NCBI GenBank assembly: GCA_029959545.1
Contig: JASCPH010000013.1
Span: 1-59,580 of the forward strand
DNA length: 59,580 nucleotides
Source of the DNA: Microbacteriaceae bacterium PS02066
Lineage (GTDB): Bacteria > Actinomycetota > Actinomycetes > Actinomycetales > Microbacteriaceae
Reading direction: 5' to 3'
Below the pieces are notes generated by a model, which was given only the letters and a program-made list of their open reading frames with translations, was not told the origin of the DNA and searched no databases. The first letter of the stretch is position 1, and the number at the start of each line of letters is the position of its first letter. Positions 1-8,088 of this stretch are shown piece after piece. Position numbers and translations under genes: made by a program.

Positions 1-202
1 TCCACTGTCCGCCGCGCGGGAGGCGCGACCGGGTCGCGGCCAGCGCGACGGCCGCGAGGGCGGCGGCCACGACCGCGCGCCCCGCCCCCACGAACAGCGG
101 CGACAGCGAGGTGACGGCGATCCGTGTGAAGATCACCGTGAACGAGAACGCCAGCACGCCGAGCGTTCCCCAGAGCAGTCCGGATGCGGCGGATCGCGTC
201 AT
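1..202 (-). CDS. EamA/DMT-family transporter, N-terminal part (cut by window edge)
   Basis: Reading leftward from an ATG at 202, the reverse strand encodes about 67 residues starting MTRSAASGLLWGTLGVLAFS and continuing with TRIAVTSLSPLFVGAGRAV. This is the first helix and the 'R-with-GR' turn typical of the ten-helix drug/metabolite (EamA) exporters. The rest of the gene lies outside the window, so neither length nor substrate can be judged. It is divergent from the DUF1801 gene at 303. The family call rests on the N-terminal pattern only. Confidence 0.7.
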   Translation of the reverse strand, partial: MTRSAASGLLWGTLGVLAFSFTVIFTRIAVTSLSPLFVGAGRAVVAAALAAVALAATRSRLPRGGQW

Positions 203-302
203 TCCCCGAGTCTGCCCGCGCGCGGCTCGTCGCCTCGGGGTCCAATCTGCAACGCGTGGCCGCGTGGTTCCGCGCGCGCGCCGCGGCTGCCAGCATGGCG
301 GT

Positions 303-662
303 ATGAAGGACGGCGCCTCCGACATCGCGGCCTACATCGACGGCTTCCCGCCGGAAGTCGCGGCGCGGATGCGGCTGATCCGCGCCGCGCTCCTGGATGC
401 GGTGGGACCGGACGCCGAGGAACGGATGCGCTACGGCATCGCCGCGGTCATGCTCGGTGGGCGGTACGCCCTGCACTACGCCGGATGGAAGACGCACATC
501 GGCTTGTATCCCGTGCCGCCGCTCGCGGAAGCGCTCGAGAGCGAGGTCGCCCCCCTGCGCTCCGGCAAGGACTCGCTCGTCCTGCCGCACGCGCGGGAGC
601 TGCCGATCGATCTCATCTCGCGCATCGCCGCAGCGATCGTTTCGATGCGCCGAGAGGCGTGA
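303..662 (+). CDS. DUF1801 (YdhG-like) small cytosolic protein
   Basis: A 119-residue protein with no signal peptide or membrane segment. The order of features fits the DUF1801/YdhG fold: an N-terminal helix with YIDGFPPEV, then a helix with the arginines of RMRLIRAAL, then EERMRYGIAAVMLGGRYALHY and KTHIGLYPVP, and a C-terminal SLVLPHARELPIDLI segment. DUF1801 proteins are small cytosolic proteins of uncertain, possibly metal-related role; no enzymatic activity can be claimed. The ATG at 303 is preferred over the upstream in-frame ATG at 111 because family homology begins right after it and the longer N-terminus is low-complexity. It stands alone, convergent with the dehydrogenase gene at 667-1479. 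Confidence 0.8.
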   Translation: MKDGASDIAAYIDGFPPEVAARMRLIRAALLDAVGPDAEERMRYGIAAVMLGGRYALHYAGWKTHIGLYPVPPLAEALESEVAPLRSGKDSLVLPHARELPIDLISRIAAAIVSMRREA

Positions 663-666
663 GGAC

Positions 667-1479
667 TCAGGCCCGGGAGAACTCCGACGCCCGCGCGACC
701 TGCTCCGGCGTGGGTGTGACGCCCGTGTAGCGCTCGAACTGCCGAGCCGCCTGCAGCGCGATGACCTCGGCGCCGGTGATGACCGCGACGCCGGCCTCGC
801 GCGCGGCGCGGATGAGGGGCGTCTCGGACGGGAAGGCGACCACGTCGAATACGCGCTCCGCCGCCTCGATGTGCGCCGCGCTGAAGGCGAGCGCGTCCGC
901 ATCCGCCCCGTTCATGCCGAGCGGCGTCACATTCACGATGACCGCGTGCCCGGGCGCCGGATCCGCCGTGACCGCACGGAAGCCGTAGCGCTCCGCGAGA
1001 GCCTGGCCCGCCTCGGCATTGCGGGCGACGACGGTGAGGTCGCGGAAGCCCGCACCGTGGAACGCTGCCACGACGGCCTTCGCCATTCCGCCCGACCCGC
1101 GCACGAGCACGGATGCGGAGGGGTCGACGGCGTGCTCGGCGAGCAGCTGCGCGACGGCTTCGTAGTCGGTGTTCGACCCGGACAACCGGCCCCCATCGTT
1201 CACGATCGTGTTCACGGAGTCGATAGCGGCCGCGGACGGCTCGATCTCGTCGAGCAGTGGGATCACGGCTTCCTTGAAGGGCATCGACACGGAGCAGCCG
1301 CGGATGCCCAGGGCGCGGACTCCCGTGATCGCTCCCGCGATGTCGTCGGTGGTGAACGCCTTGTAGACGAAGTTGATGCCCAGTTCGTCGTAGAGGTAGT
1401 TGTGGAAGCGAGTCCCGATATTCGAGGGCCGCCCGGCCAACGAGATGCACAGGGTCATGTCCTTGTTGAGAATCGGCAT
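667..1479 (-). CDS. Shikimate dehydrogenase-like NADP oxidoreductase (AroE family)
   Basis: A 270-residue protein of normal AroE length (about 270-290). The N-terminal substrate domain carries RFHNYLYDELG and a variant catalytic-lysine motif, SVSMPFKEAVIP, where AroE normally has N-V-T-x-P-x-K. The dinucleotide loop is seen as GSGGMAKAVV, with the NADP-preference arginine region following (VVARN). The usual N-terminal Ser-x-Ser of shikimate binding is not obvious: the sequence reads SLAGRPSNIG. It may therefore be a paralogue acting on shikimate, quinate or another polyol acid rather than the pathway enzyme. No other aromatic-pathway gene is nearby. The call of the superfamily is firm; the substrate is inferred. 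Confidence 0.8.
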   Translation of the reverse strand: MPILNKDMTLCISLAGRPSNIGTRFHNYLYDELGINFVYKAFTTDDIAGAITGVRALGIRGCSVSMPFKEAVIPLLDEIEPSAAAIDSVNTIVNDGGRLSGSNTDYEAVAQLLAEHAVDPSASVLVRGSGGMAKAVVAAFHGAGFRDLTVVARNAEAGQALAERYGFRAVTADPAPGHAVIVNVTPLGMNGADADALAFSAAHIEAAERVFDVVAFPSETPLIRAAREAGVAVITGAEVIALQAARQFERYTGVTPTPEQVARASEFSRA

Positions 1480-1542
1480 GCTTCATTGTGGCGCGCGCGG
1501 CCGTCGTCGTCCGTTCGGGGCAGGCTCTTCACCAGCAAGACC

Positions 1543-1548
1543 TAGACT
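1543..1548 (+). promoter_or_regulatory. Predicted -10 box for the DUF308-like gene
   Basis: TAGACT about 45 bp before the ATG at 1593. It matches the TANNNT -10 pattern used by many genes of this window but here would give a short leader. No clear -35. Confidence 0.35.
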
Positions 1549-1592
1549 GGGGGTATCCGTTCCGCCGCCGTACCCACCCCACGAGTCGAGCC

Positions 1593-2228
1593 ATGACCAG
1601 CAGTTCTTCCGCGCGCGCCTTCGAGCCGCGCCACGTTCAGTTGGTGCGAGCCCTCTTCGCGGCTGTTGCGGCCGTGATGATCACGTTCTCGCCCGACCAC
1701 TCGGCCGCCGTGGGGCTCTCGGTGTTCAGCGGCTTCGCGATGGCGTCGGCGATCGTCTGGCTGCTCTCGGCATGGCTCGTGTACGGACCCGGTCAGCGCC
1801 GGCTGCCCATCCTGCTGGGTGCTCTCACCCTGATCGCCGGGGGCGTCTCCGGCATCCCGACTCTGCGCACGACGCTGGCCTTCTTCGTGATCGTCATCTC
1901 GTGGGCCCTGGTCACGGGCCTCATCGAGGGCATCGCGGGCCTGCGCGCCCTCCGCGCCGCAGAACGCGGCAGCGCTGCTCGCTCCGAGGCGCGTGACGCT
2001 CTCACGGTCGGAATCGTGGGCGTGCTGCTCGCTCTCGGAACCCTCGCCGTGCAGCCCGCCTACGCGCTGCAGTACAGCATCGAAGAGGCCGGCTCCTTCA
2101 CGCTCACCGGCATCACGATCGCCGTCGGACTCTTCGGCGGCTATGCGGCGATCGTCGCGGTCTACCTGGGGATCGCGGGCTTCTCCCCGCGCCGCGAGCC
2201 CGCCCCCGCGCCCGAGGAGGCGGCATGA
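1593..2228 (+). CDS. DUF308/HdeD-like multi-pass membrane protein
   Basis: A 211-residue protein with about six hydrophobic helices: near residues 10-30, 35-60, 65-85, 88-110, 130-150 and 165-195. The pattern of short loops with a repeated helix-pair layout resembles HdeD/DUF308 proteins. Relatives in this genus are sometimes mislabelled acyl-CoA synthetase; there is no AMP-binding motif here. The last codons overlap the next gene by ATGA, so the two small membrane proteins are probably translated together. The function is unknown. The C-terminus is a short Pro/Ala/Glu tail. Confidence 0.7.
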   Translation: MTSSSSARAFEPRHVQLVRALFAAVAAVMITFSPDHSAAVGLSVFSGFAMASAIVWLLSAWLVYGPGQRRLPILLGALTLIAGGVSGIPTLRTTLAFFVIVISWALVTGLIEGIAGLRALRAAERGSAARSEARDALTVGIVGVLLALGTLAVQPAYALQYSIEEAGSFTLTGITIAVGLFGGYAAIVAVYLGIAGFSPRREPAPAPEEAA

Positions 2229-2575
2229 CAGACAAGCCCACCCGTCGCGACCTCATGAAGCCCGCTCAGCTGATCGGGCTCGCGCTCGCCGCCGCCGTCT
2301 TCGCCGGCGTCGTCACGCTCATCTCGATGGGCTTCTTCCAGAACCGTGTTGCCGGGCAGTCGGGGCATGCCCTCATGGTCGGCGGCATCGTCGCGGGGAT
2401 CACCTTCATCGCGACGCTCGTGATCATCGCGCTGCTGATGCTCGCCGTCGACCCGGCGCAGGTGAACCGTACGGTCGATCGCGCGGTGCTGCTGCCCAAC
2501 GAGGAGTCCGAGGACGCATCCGGCGACAGCCCCGCATCCGACTCCGCCGACGGCGACACCCCGCCCCGCCCCTAG
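2225..2575 (+). CDS. Small two-helix membrane protein, unknown function
   Basis: A 116-residue protein. The cytosolic N-terminus is basic (TDKPTRRDLMKPAQ), followed by two strong transmembrane helices (about residues 14-34 and 52-76), then an acidic disordered tail rich in Asp, Ser and Pro. It overlaps the upstream membrane protein gene by four bases (ATGA), implying translational coupling and possibly a physical partnership. I do not recognise a characterised family. A pair of long palindromic repeats follows it. Confidence 0.7.
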   Translation: MTDKPTRRDLMKPAQLIGLALAAAVFAGVVTLISMGFFQNRVAGQSGHALMVGGIVAGITFIATLVIIALLMLAVDPAQVNRTVDRAVLLPNEESEDASGDSPASDSADGDTPPRP

Positions 2576-2618
2576 CGTCCGCTCCCTCGCGCTCCCCGCT
2601 CGCGCGCCCACTTTCCCG

Positions 2619-2685
2619 CGAGACTGCATTTCCCGAACGAGATCACGGGTAAACACAGTGATCTCGTGACCGAGATGCAGTCTCG
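2619..2685 (+). repeat. 67-bp imperfect palindrome, copy 1
   Basis: Both ends read CGAGACTGCAT / ATGCAGTCTCG, with inner arms ACGAGATCAC / GTGATCTCGT around an asymmetric centre (GGGTAAACACA). The length is exactly 67 bp, as for the copies at 2767 and 59498. The element is intergenic and could fold as one long hairpin in DNA or RNA. Confidence 0.85.
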
Positions 2686-2766
2686 CCGAGAGTTGGGCAG
2701 GGGAGATCCGGAAGCGACGTGCTCCGCATCCGGTTACGGCTGCGCCGGGGGCGCGCCAACCGATCC

Positions 2767-2833
2767 CGAGACTGCACTTCCCGCACGAGATCACGGGAAA
2801 ACACAGTGATCTCGTGACGGAGATGCAGTCTCG
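2767..2833 (+). repeat. 67-bp imperfect palindrome, copy 2
   Basis: Same element as at 2619, in the same orientation, 81 bp after it. The outer arm has one change (CTGCACTT instead of CTGCATTT). The central part GGGAAAACACA keeps the asymmetry of copy 1. The rest of the 2576-2933 gap contains only GC-rich sequence with no convincing gene. Confidence 0.85.
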
Positions 2834-2933
2834 GGGGCGGGATGCCGGGGTGCCGGATGCGGTCAGCCCCGGATGCAGGGAGCCCCCGCCCCCGGATGTG
2901 GGGAGCCGCCCCGGATGCGGGAGCCCGCGGCCG

Positions 2934-4313
2934 TCAGGAGCCGGCGACGAGGGAGGCGGCGAGGCCCGTGTAGGTGGCGGGCGTCAGGGCGAGCAGGCGC
3001 TCCTTCGCGGCGTCGCCGATGTCGAGGCCACGCACGAACTCGGCGAGGTCGGCGCCGCCGACGCGGTGCCCGCGGGTGAGCTCCTTCAACAGCGCATACG
3101 GGTCGGTGATCTGCGAGCGACCCGCGACGACCTCGGCGCGGATGACGGTCTGGATGGCCTCGGCGAGCACCTCCCAGTTGGTGTCGAGGTCGGCCAGCAG
3201 CACCTCGCGCGAGAGCGAGATCTCGCCGAGCCCGCGCAGCAGGTTGTCGAGCGCGAGAAGGGAGTGACCGAACGCGACGCCGATGTTGCGCTGCGTGGTG
3301 GAGTCGGTGAGGTCGCGCTGCAGACGGCTCGTGACCAGGGTTGCGGCCAGGGTCTGGAACAGCCCGCCCGCGATCTCGAGGTTCGCCTCCGCATTCTCGA
3401 AGCGGATGGGGTTGATCTTGTGCGGCATGGTCGACGAACCGGTCGCGCCCGCCACCGGGATCTGGGCGAAGTAGCCGAGGGAGATGTACGTCCACACATC
3501 GGTCGCGAGGTTGTGCAGGATGCCGCCCGCGTGCCGCGCGCGGTCGTAGAGCTCGACCTGCCAGTCGTGCGACTCGATCTGGGTGGTGAGCTCGTTGAAC
3601 CCGAGCCCCAGTCCCTCGACGAACCCGCGGGAGATCTCGACCCAGTCCGCATCCGGATCGGCCGCGAGGTGGGCCGACCAGGTTCCCGTGGCGCCGGAGA
3701 ACTTCGCCAGGTACTCCGAGGACTCCAGCTGGGCGAGCACCCGCTCCAGGCGCCACGCGAAGACGGCGATCTCCTTGCCCATCGTGGTGGGTGTCGCGGG
3801 CTGACCGTGGGTGCGGGCGAGCATCGCCGCATCCGCCAGTTCGACCGACACGGCCCGCAGGCGCTCGATGACCTGCCGCAGCTTCGGCAGCCACACCTCG
3901 GTCACCGCGCGCTTCACGGTGAGGGCGTAGGAGGTGGAATTGACGTCCTCGCTGGTCAGGGCGAAGTGCGTGAGCTCGGCGATGCGGTCGAGCCCCAGGG
4001 CGGAGAGGCGGTCGCGCACGAGGTACTCGACAGCCTTCACGTCGTGACGCGTGACCGCCTCGCGCTCGGCGAGCCAGTCGATCTCGGCCTGCCCGAAGTC
4101 GCGGTAGAGCGCCCGGAGGGAGTCCTTCTCGGTGTCCGTCAGCGGCGACTGTCCGAACAGGCCCCGGTCGGTGAGGGTGATGAGCCACTCCACCTCGACC
4201 TCGACGCGGGCGCGGTTGAGTCCCGCCTCCGAGAGGAAGTCGCCGAGGGCGGAGACGGCGGCCTGGTAGCGACCGTCGAGGGGGCTGAGCGGCTGGGCGG
4301 GGAAGTTCGACAC
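2934..4313 (-). CDS. purB: Adenylosuccinate lyase
   Basis: A 459-residue protein of the usual PurB length. It converts SAICAR to AICAR and adenylosuccinate to AMP in purine synthesis. The family signature is clear: the N-terminal SPLDGRYQ, the middle TSEDVNSTSYAL and ARTHGQPATPTTMGKEIA with the catalytic histidine, and the flexible signature loop GATGSSTMPHKINPIRFENA with the catalytic serine. The PLSPLDGRYQ start places this in the long E. coli-type PurB branch. The start is a GTG at 4313, directly before SNFPAQPLSPLDGRYQ; a longer upstream reading is low-complexity. It follows the phosphatase gene by 32 bp on the same strand and is probably cotranscribed with it. Confidence 0.95.
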   Translation of the reverse strand: MSNFPAQPLSPLDGRYQAAVSALGDFLSEAGLNRARVEVEVEWLITLTDRGLFGQSPLTDTEKDSLRALYRDFGQAEIDWLAEREAVTRHDVKAVEYLVRDRLSALGLDRIAELTHFALTSEDVNSTSYALTVKRAVTEVWLPKLRQVIERLRAVSVELADAAMLARTHGQPATPTTMGKEIAVFAWRLERVLAQLESSEYLAKFSGATGTWSAHLAADPDADWVEISRGFVEGLGLGFNELTTQIESHDWQVELYDRARHAGGILHNLATDVWTYISLGYFAQIPVAGATGSSTMPHKINPIRFENAEANLEIAGGLFQTLAATLVTSRLQRDLTDSTTQRNIGVAFGHSLLALDNLLRGLGEISLSREVLLADLDTNWEVLAEAIQTVIRAEVVAGRSQITDPYALLKELTRGHRVGGADLAEFVRGLDIGDAAKERLLALTPATYTGLAASLVAGS

Positions 4314-4345
4314 GGTACTCCGTCGAGGGCGGTGGGCCGCGCGGG

Positions 4346-4849
4346 TCATCCCGCGGAGCGGATGGCGGGTTCGAGTTGCCGGAAGAGCGCCCGGCACGCG
4401 CTCTCGATCATAGCGAGCACCTCGTCGAACGCCTCGGGGCCGGCGTAGTACGGGTCGGGGACGTCGAGGCTGTCGTCGGGCTGCGGGTCGAACGCGCGCA
4501 GCAGCACGACCTTGTCGGAATCGGTCTCCGACCGCGCCCACGCGCGCAGGTTGCGTTCGTGCGATCGATCGAGCGCGATGACCAGGTCGTTGCGCTCGTA
4601 ATCCGCGAACTCGAACTGCCGGGCGCGGTGATGCCGGCCGTCGTAGCCGTGACGCTCCAGCGCCTCGACCGTGCGCGGATCGGCGGGCTCTCCGACGTGC
4701 CAATCCCCGGTGCCGGCGCTCGTGGACACCACGCGGTCACCGAGGCCCACCGACTCGGCGAACCAGCGGAAGACGATCTCGGCCATCGGGGATCGACAGA
4801 TGTTCCCGGTGCACACGAACACCACGCGGAACGGCGAGGACGTGGGCAT
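4346..4849 (-). CDS. Low-molecular-weight protein-tyrosine phosphatase
   Basis: A 167-residue cytosolic phosphatase of typical size. The P-loop VCTGNICRSPMAE gives the nucleophile Cys13 and Arg19 (C-x5-R), followed by the serine of the S-A-G-T stretch (STSAGTGDWHVGEPADPR). The general-acid loop is DVPDPYYAG near the C-terminus. Relatives in actinobacteria act on protein tyrosines or in exopolysaccharide control; no partner kinase is visible here. The ATG at 4849 is chosen because conserved sequence begins within ten residues. It lies upstream of purB with a 32-bp gap, likely the same transcript. Confidence 0.92.
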   Translation of the reverse strand: MPTSSPFRVVFVCTGNICRSPMAEIVFRWFAESVGLGDRVVSTSAGTGDWHVGEPADPRTVEALERHGYDGRHHRARQFEFADYERNDLVIALDRSHERNLRAWARSETDSDKVVLLRAFDPQPDDSLDVPDPYYAGPEAFDEVLAMIESACRALFRQLEPAIRSAG

Positions 4850-4964
4850 GGGTCCATTGTGGTCCTGACGACCTCTCCTGCACAGCCACGATCTCGCGGC
4901 GAGCGATCCGCGGATCGGATGCGCCCGCCCCCGCACTGATCGGATGCGGGGCGAGCATCGGGGG

Positions 4965-5255
4965 ATGACAGACACCCTCGACGATGTCGTCTTCTCCTTC
5001 GACGCGGCACGGCGCGACGTGCTCGCAGCCGTCGAGGTGATCGAGACGGTCATCCGCGATGCCGCGAGTCTCGCGGCGGCGACCGCGTGGGCCTCGCCCG
5101 CGATGCGCGCCTTCCAGCTCGCTCACGATGCGTGGACCACAGCTCTCGCCGATGAGCGCCAGCGCCTGCTGGCCCTCGACGACGTGATCGCCGAGATCCG
5201 CAGCCAGGCGTTGGTCACCGGCGGCGGGAACCTCTTCGGATGGTGGTCGTCGTGA
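4965..5255 (+). CDS. Small helical protein, WXG100-like in size, coupled to a hydrolase
   Basis: A 96-residue, Ala-rich, almost entirely helical protein with no signal peptide. It has a central TAWASPAMRAFQ and ends in LFGWWSS. Its size, its helix-turn-helix shape and the downstream gene with a WXG100-like N-terminal helical region suggest a pair resembling ESX/WXG100-type substrate pairs. The WxG motif itself is not clearly present, so this is inference. It overlaps the next gene by GTGA. Confidence 0.65.
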   Translation: MTDTLDDVVFSFDAARRDVLAAVEVIETVIRDAASLAAATAWASPAMRAFQLAHDAWTTALADERQRLLALDDVIAEIRSQALVTGGGNLFGWWSS

Positions 5256-6568
5256 CGGACGAGGTCGGCATCTCCTCCGGCGGGGCGGTCGCCGTCGACA
5301 CGGCGCGGTTGCGGGATGCGGCCGCCGTGCTGGTGGGGGCGGCCGCACGGCTCGACGAGGCTGTCGCCGACATCGCCCGCGCCGATGCGCGCATCAGCGC
5401 GCACACGCTGCCGGTGCTGGGGCTGACTCAGGACGAGCGCCTCCGTGAAGTGGGTGCGCTGGCGGACCGCGCGCGGGAGCAGCAGGACCGACTGCTCATG
5501 TGCGCGGCGGTGTACGAGATCGCCGAGATGCGCGCCGAGGCCGCTCTCGCATCCGCCGCGGGAGACGCCGATGCCGCCGCGCGCGCTCGAGACCGGATCG
5601 CGGCCCTCGAGAACGCCTATCCGGGGGCGACGGAGCTGCTGGGGGCGGATTCCGGCTTCGGTGACGGCTGGGCGTGGTTCACCCTGCTGATGCCGTTCCT
5701 CGCGGGAGCGAGTCTGGCCACGGGGGCGGCCATCGCGCGCCTCACCGCGGCTCGCGGCCGCATCCCGTTCGGCACGCACCTGACGCCCACGGGGCGACCC
5801 GTGCCGGAGATCGTGCCGCTGCCGCCCGCGGACCTCTCGGCCGCGGCACCCACCGCGCTCGCGCCGGCCCTCGGGCGGATCCCGCAGGGCAGTGAGGCGC
5901 GGGTGCGCATCGAGAAGTACGCGACCGCATCCGGAACCGCGTACGCCGTGTACGTCGCCGGCACGAGCGGACTCGGCGGCGACGAGGTGTGGGACATGCT
6001 CTCCAACGTCCAGGGGTACGGCGGCGAGCAGTCCGACGCCTACCTCGCCCTTACGGCGATGCTCGCCGAGGCGGGCGTACAGCCCGGCGACACGCTCTAT
6101 CTCTACGGCCATTCGCAGGGCGGGATGCTGGTGGGTCAGATCGCGGCGACCGGGGACTACGACGTGCGGGTCGTGGGCACGGCGGGCTCTCCGACGGCGG
6201 CCGATCCCGGCCCCGAGGCCATCGCCGTCGATCTGCGACACGGCGACGACCCGGTGGCGATGCTCGCGGGCGGAGGATTCGCGACCCGCGTGGGGGCGGA
6301 GGGGAGCATCGTGGCCACCCGGGTCGTCGACCCCGCGCCGGGCCCGCAGGATCTCGGGCTGCCGGCGCACCACCTCACCGCCTACGCCGAGACGGCCGAA
6401 CTCGTCGACGCCTCGGCGGATCCTCGGGTCGCCCAGGTGCACGAACGGATGGCCGAGCTCGAGGGCGCCCGTCTCATCTCGGCGCAGGAGTTCGGGGCGC
6501 GTCAGGTCGACGCCGTACCGCGGCGCCGCGCCGGTGCGGTCAGTCCCGTCGCTTCGGGCGCAGGATGA
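5252..6568 (+). CDS. Alpha/beta hydrolase with helical N-terminal domain (GHSQG lipase/esterase-like)
   Basis: A 438-residue protein. Residues 1-130 are helical and Ala-rich (coiled-coil-like, as in WXG100/PE proteins). A hydrophobic segment follows (AWFTLLMPFLAGASLATGAAIA). The C-terminal half is an alpha/beta hydrolase with the nucleophile elbow YLYGHSQGGMLVGQIA, a later GTAGSPTAADPG strand, and likely catalytic Asp (DLRHGDDPVAML) and His (LPAHHLTAYAETAE). The GTG at 5252 overlaps the stop of the previous gene; an ATG at 5240 would add four residues. The architecture resembles actinobacterial surface or secreted lipase-like proteins paired with a small helical partner. Substrate unknown. 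Confidence 0.72.
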   Translation: MTDEVGISSGGAVAVDTARLRDAAAVLVGAAARLDEAVADIARADARISAHTLPVLGLTQDERLREVGALADRAREQQDRLLMCAAVYEIAEMRAEAALASAAGDADAAARARDRIAALENAYPGATELLGADSGFGDGWAWFTLLMPFLAGASLATGAAIARLTAARGRIPFGTHLTPTGRPVPEIVPLPPADLSAAAPTALAPALGRIPQGSEARVRIEKYATASGTAYAVYVAGTSGLGGDEVWDMLSNVQGYGGEQSDAYLALTAMLAEAGVQPGDTLYLYGHSQGGMLVGQIAATGDYDVRVVGTAGSPTAADPGPEAIAVDLRHGDDPVAMLAGGGFATRVGAEGSIVATRVVDPAPGPQDLGLPAHHLTAYAETAELVDASADPRVAQVHERMAELEGARLISAQEFGARQVDAVPRRRAGAVSPVASGAG

Positions 6569-6932
6569 CGCCGAAGATGCCGTTGATGATCGCGATGACG
6601 AGGGCTGCGACGACGCCCCACCAGAAGCTCTCGACCCGCAGGCCCCAGTTCCAGAACCCGGTGATCCAGCTGGTCAGCCAGAGCAGGAACCCGTTCACGA
6701 TGAGCGAGAACAGGCCGAGCGTGAGCACGTAGAGGGGGAAGGCGATCACCCTCACGACCGAACCCACGATCGTGTTCACGAGCGCGAAGACGAGCGCCAC
6801 GATCAGCAGCGACAGCACGATCTCGAGCGTTCCGCCCGGCGGGAACGCGATGACGCTGACGCCGAGGACCGGGATGAGGGTCACGACCCAGATCGAGAAC
6901 GCATTCACCACGACGCGGATGAGAAAGCCCAT
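6540..6932 (-). CDS. Phage-holin-4_2 family (PF04020-like) small membrane protein
   Basis: A 130-residue protein with four hydrophobic helices and short turns. The conserved pattern is the start MGFLIRVVVNAFSIWV, then VRVIAFPLYVLTLGLFSLIVNG and WGVVAALVIAIINGIFG, ending in a basic RPKRRD tail. This is the YvlD/PF04020 family, common as chromosomal membrane proteins and not by itself a sign of prophage. The ATG at 6932 sets the usual family N-terminus. It overlaps the 3' end of the hydrolase gene by 29 bp (tail to tail) and is divergent from hisC. Confidence 0.85.
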   Translation of the reverse strand: MGFLIRVVVNAFSIWVVTLIPVLGVSVIAFPPGGTLEIVLSLLIVALVFALVNTIVGSVVRVIAFPLYVLTLGLFSLIVNGFLLWLTSWITGFWNWGLRVESFWWGVVAALVIAIINGIFGVILRPKRRD

Positions 6933-6968
6933 GCCGGAAGTGTGGCACGCGCCCCGCATCCGCGCTCC

Positions 6969-6974
6969 TAGACT
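6969..6974 (+). promoter_or_regulatory. -10 box of a leaderless promoter for hisC
   Basis: TAGACT followed by exactly six bases and then the GTG start. There is no room for a ribosome binding site, so the transcript is expected to start at the start codon. Confidence 0.6.
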
Positions 6975-6980
6975 CTCGGT

Positions 6981-8078
6981 GTGACTGAGCCGATTCCCGT
7001 TCGTGTGCGCCCAGAGATCGCGGCCCTGCCGGTCTACCGACAGGGGAAGCCGGCCGGTGCCGACGCGTTCAAGCTCTCGAGCAACGAGAATCCGTTCTCG
7101 CCGCTGCCTCGCGTGCTGGCAGCCCTCCGTGCCGCCGAGACGGTGAACCGCTACCCGGACGCGACCGCGGCGAGACTCCGCGTGCGGCTGGCTGAGCGCT
7201 ACGGCGTCGATGCCGACGAGGTGCACATCGGCGCCGGAAGCGCATCCCTGCTCTCGCAGCTGGTTCTCGCGGTCGCGGGCCCCGGCGACGAGGTCGTCTA
7301 CGCGTGGCGCTCCTTCGAGGCCTACCCGAGCTTCGTCACGGTCGCCGGCGCCGATCGCGTCGAGGTGCCGCTGACGGCCGAGGGCCGTCACGACCTGGTC
7401 GCGATGGCCGCGGCAATCACCCCGCGCACCCGCGCCGTCATCGTGTGCAGCCCCAACAACCCCACGGGCCCTGTTGTGACGCAGCACGAGTTCGACACCT
7501 TCGTCGAGGCCGTTCCCGCCGATGTGCTCGTCATCCTGGACGAGGCGTACGCCGAGTTCGTGACCGCGCCCGATGCCGTCGACGGGCTGCGCCGCACCGG
7601 CGTCACCCGCCCGAACGTCGTGGCCCTGCGTACCTTCTCGAAGGCCTACGGCCTCGCGGGGCTGCGTATCGGTTACGCGATCGGTCACCGCCGGGTGCTG
7701 GATGCGGCGCGCGCCGTCGCCATCCCGCTCTCTGTCACCGCCGCCGCCGAAGAGGCGGCGCTGGCGAGCCTCGACGCCGATGCGGAGCTGCTCGAGCGCG
7801 TACGGGTGATCGCTGAGCGTCGCGACCGCGTCGTGGCGGGTCTCCGTGACGCCGGATGGCGGATTCCCGAGGCGCAGGGCAACTTCGTCTGGCTCGCCAC
7901 CGGAGAGGCCACGACCGATGCCGCGGCGGCCTTCGACGAGGGTGGACTGGTCGTCCGCGCCTTTGCAGGAGACGGGGTGCGGATCTCGATCGGCGAAGAG
8001 GAGTCTGTCGAGCAGATCCTACGAATTGCCGCATCCGTTGTGCGCGACCTCCCAGAGGGCCATCCCGCCAGCAGATAG
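6981..8078 (+). CDS. hisC: Histidinol-phosphate aminotransferase
   Basis: A 365-residue fold-type I PLP aminotransferase that interconverts imidazole-acetol phosphate and histidinol phosphate with glutamate. Visible motifs are [13 protein letters not shown], the NRYPD loop, the PLP-contacting [18 protein letters not shown], the Schiff-base lysine Lys221 in [17 protein letters not shown], and the C-terminal GDGVRISIG arginine that binds the substrate carboxylate. It is isolated from other his genes and sits before the 2-oxoacid dehydrogenase genes. An aromatic-amino-acid aminotransferase role (Pat type) is therefore a real alternative. The GTG start at 6981 follows a leaderless -10 box. Confidence 0.88.
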   Translation: MTEPIPVRVRPEIAALPVYRQGKPAGADAFKLSSNENPFSPLPRVLAALRAAETVNRYPDATAARLRVRLAERYGVDADEVHIGAGSASLLSQLVLAVAGPGDEVVYAWRSFEAYPSFVTVAGADRVEVPLTAEGRHDLVAMAAAITPRTRAVIVCSPNNPTGPVVTQHEFDTFVEAVPADVLVILDEAYAEFVTAPDAVDGLRRTGVTRPNVVALRTFSKAYGLAGLRIGYAIGHRRVLDAARAVAIPLSVTAAAEEAALASLDADAELLERVRVIAERRDRVVAGLRDAGWRIPEAQGNFVWLATGEATTDAAAAFDEGGLVVRAFAGDGVRISIGEEESVEQILRIAASVVRDLPEGHPASR

Positions 8079-8081
8079 CGT
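8076..8081 (+). promoter_or_regulatory. -10 box of a leaderless promoter for the E1-alpha gene
   Basis: TAGCGT overlapping the hisC stop, seven bases before the GTG at 8089. Same layout as the other leaderless starts in this window. Confidence 0.5.
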
Positions 8082-8088
8082 AGAGCCC

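Noticed and set aside
2619..2833. Rho-independent terminator reading of the 67-bp palindromes
   Set aside because: There is no T-tract, two copies follow each other, and a third lies elsewhere with the same exact length; a dispersed repeat explains this better.
6540..6932. True phage holin
   Set aside because: The PF04020 family is widespread as a chromosomal membrane protein, and no lysis or phage genes are adjacent.
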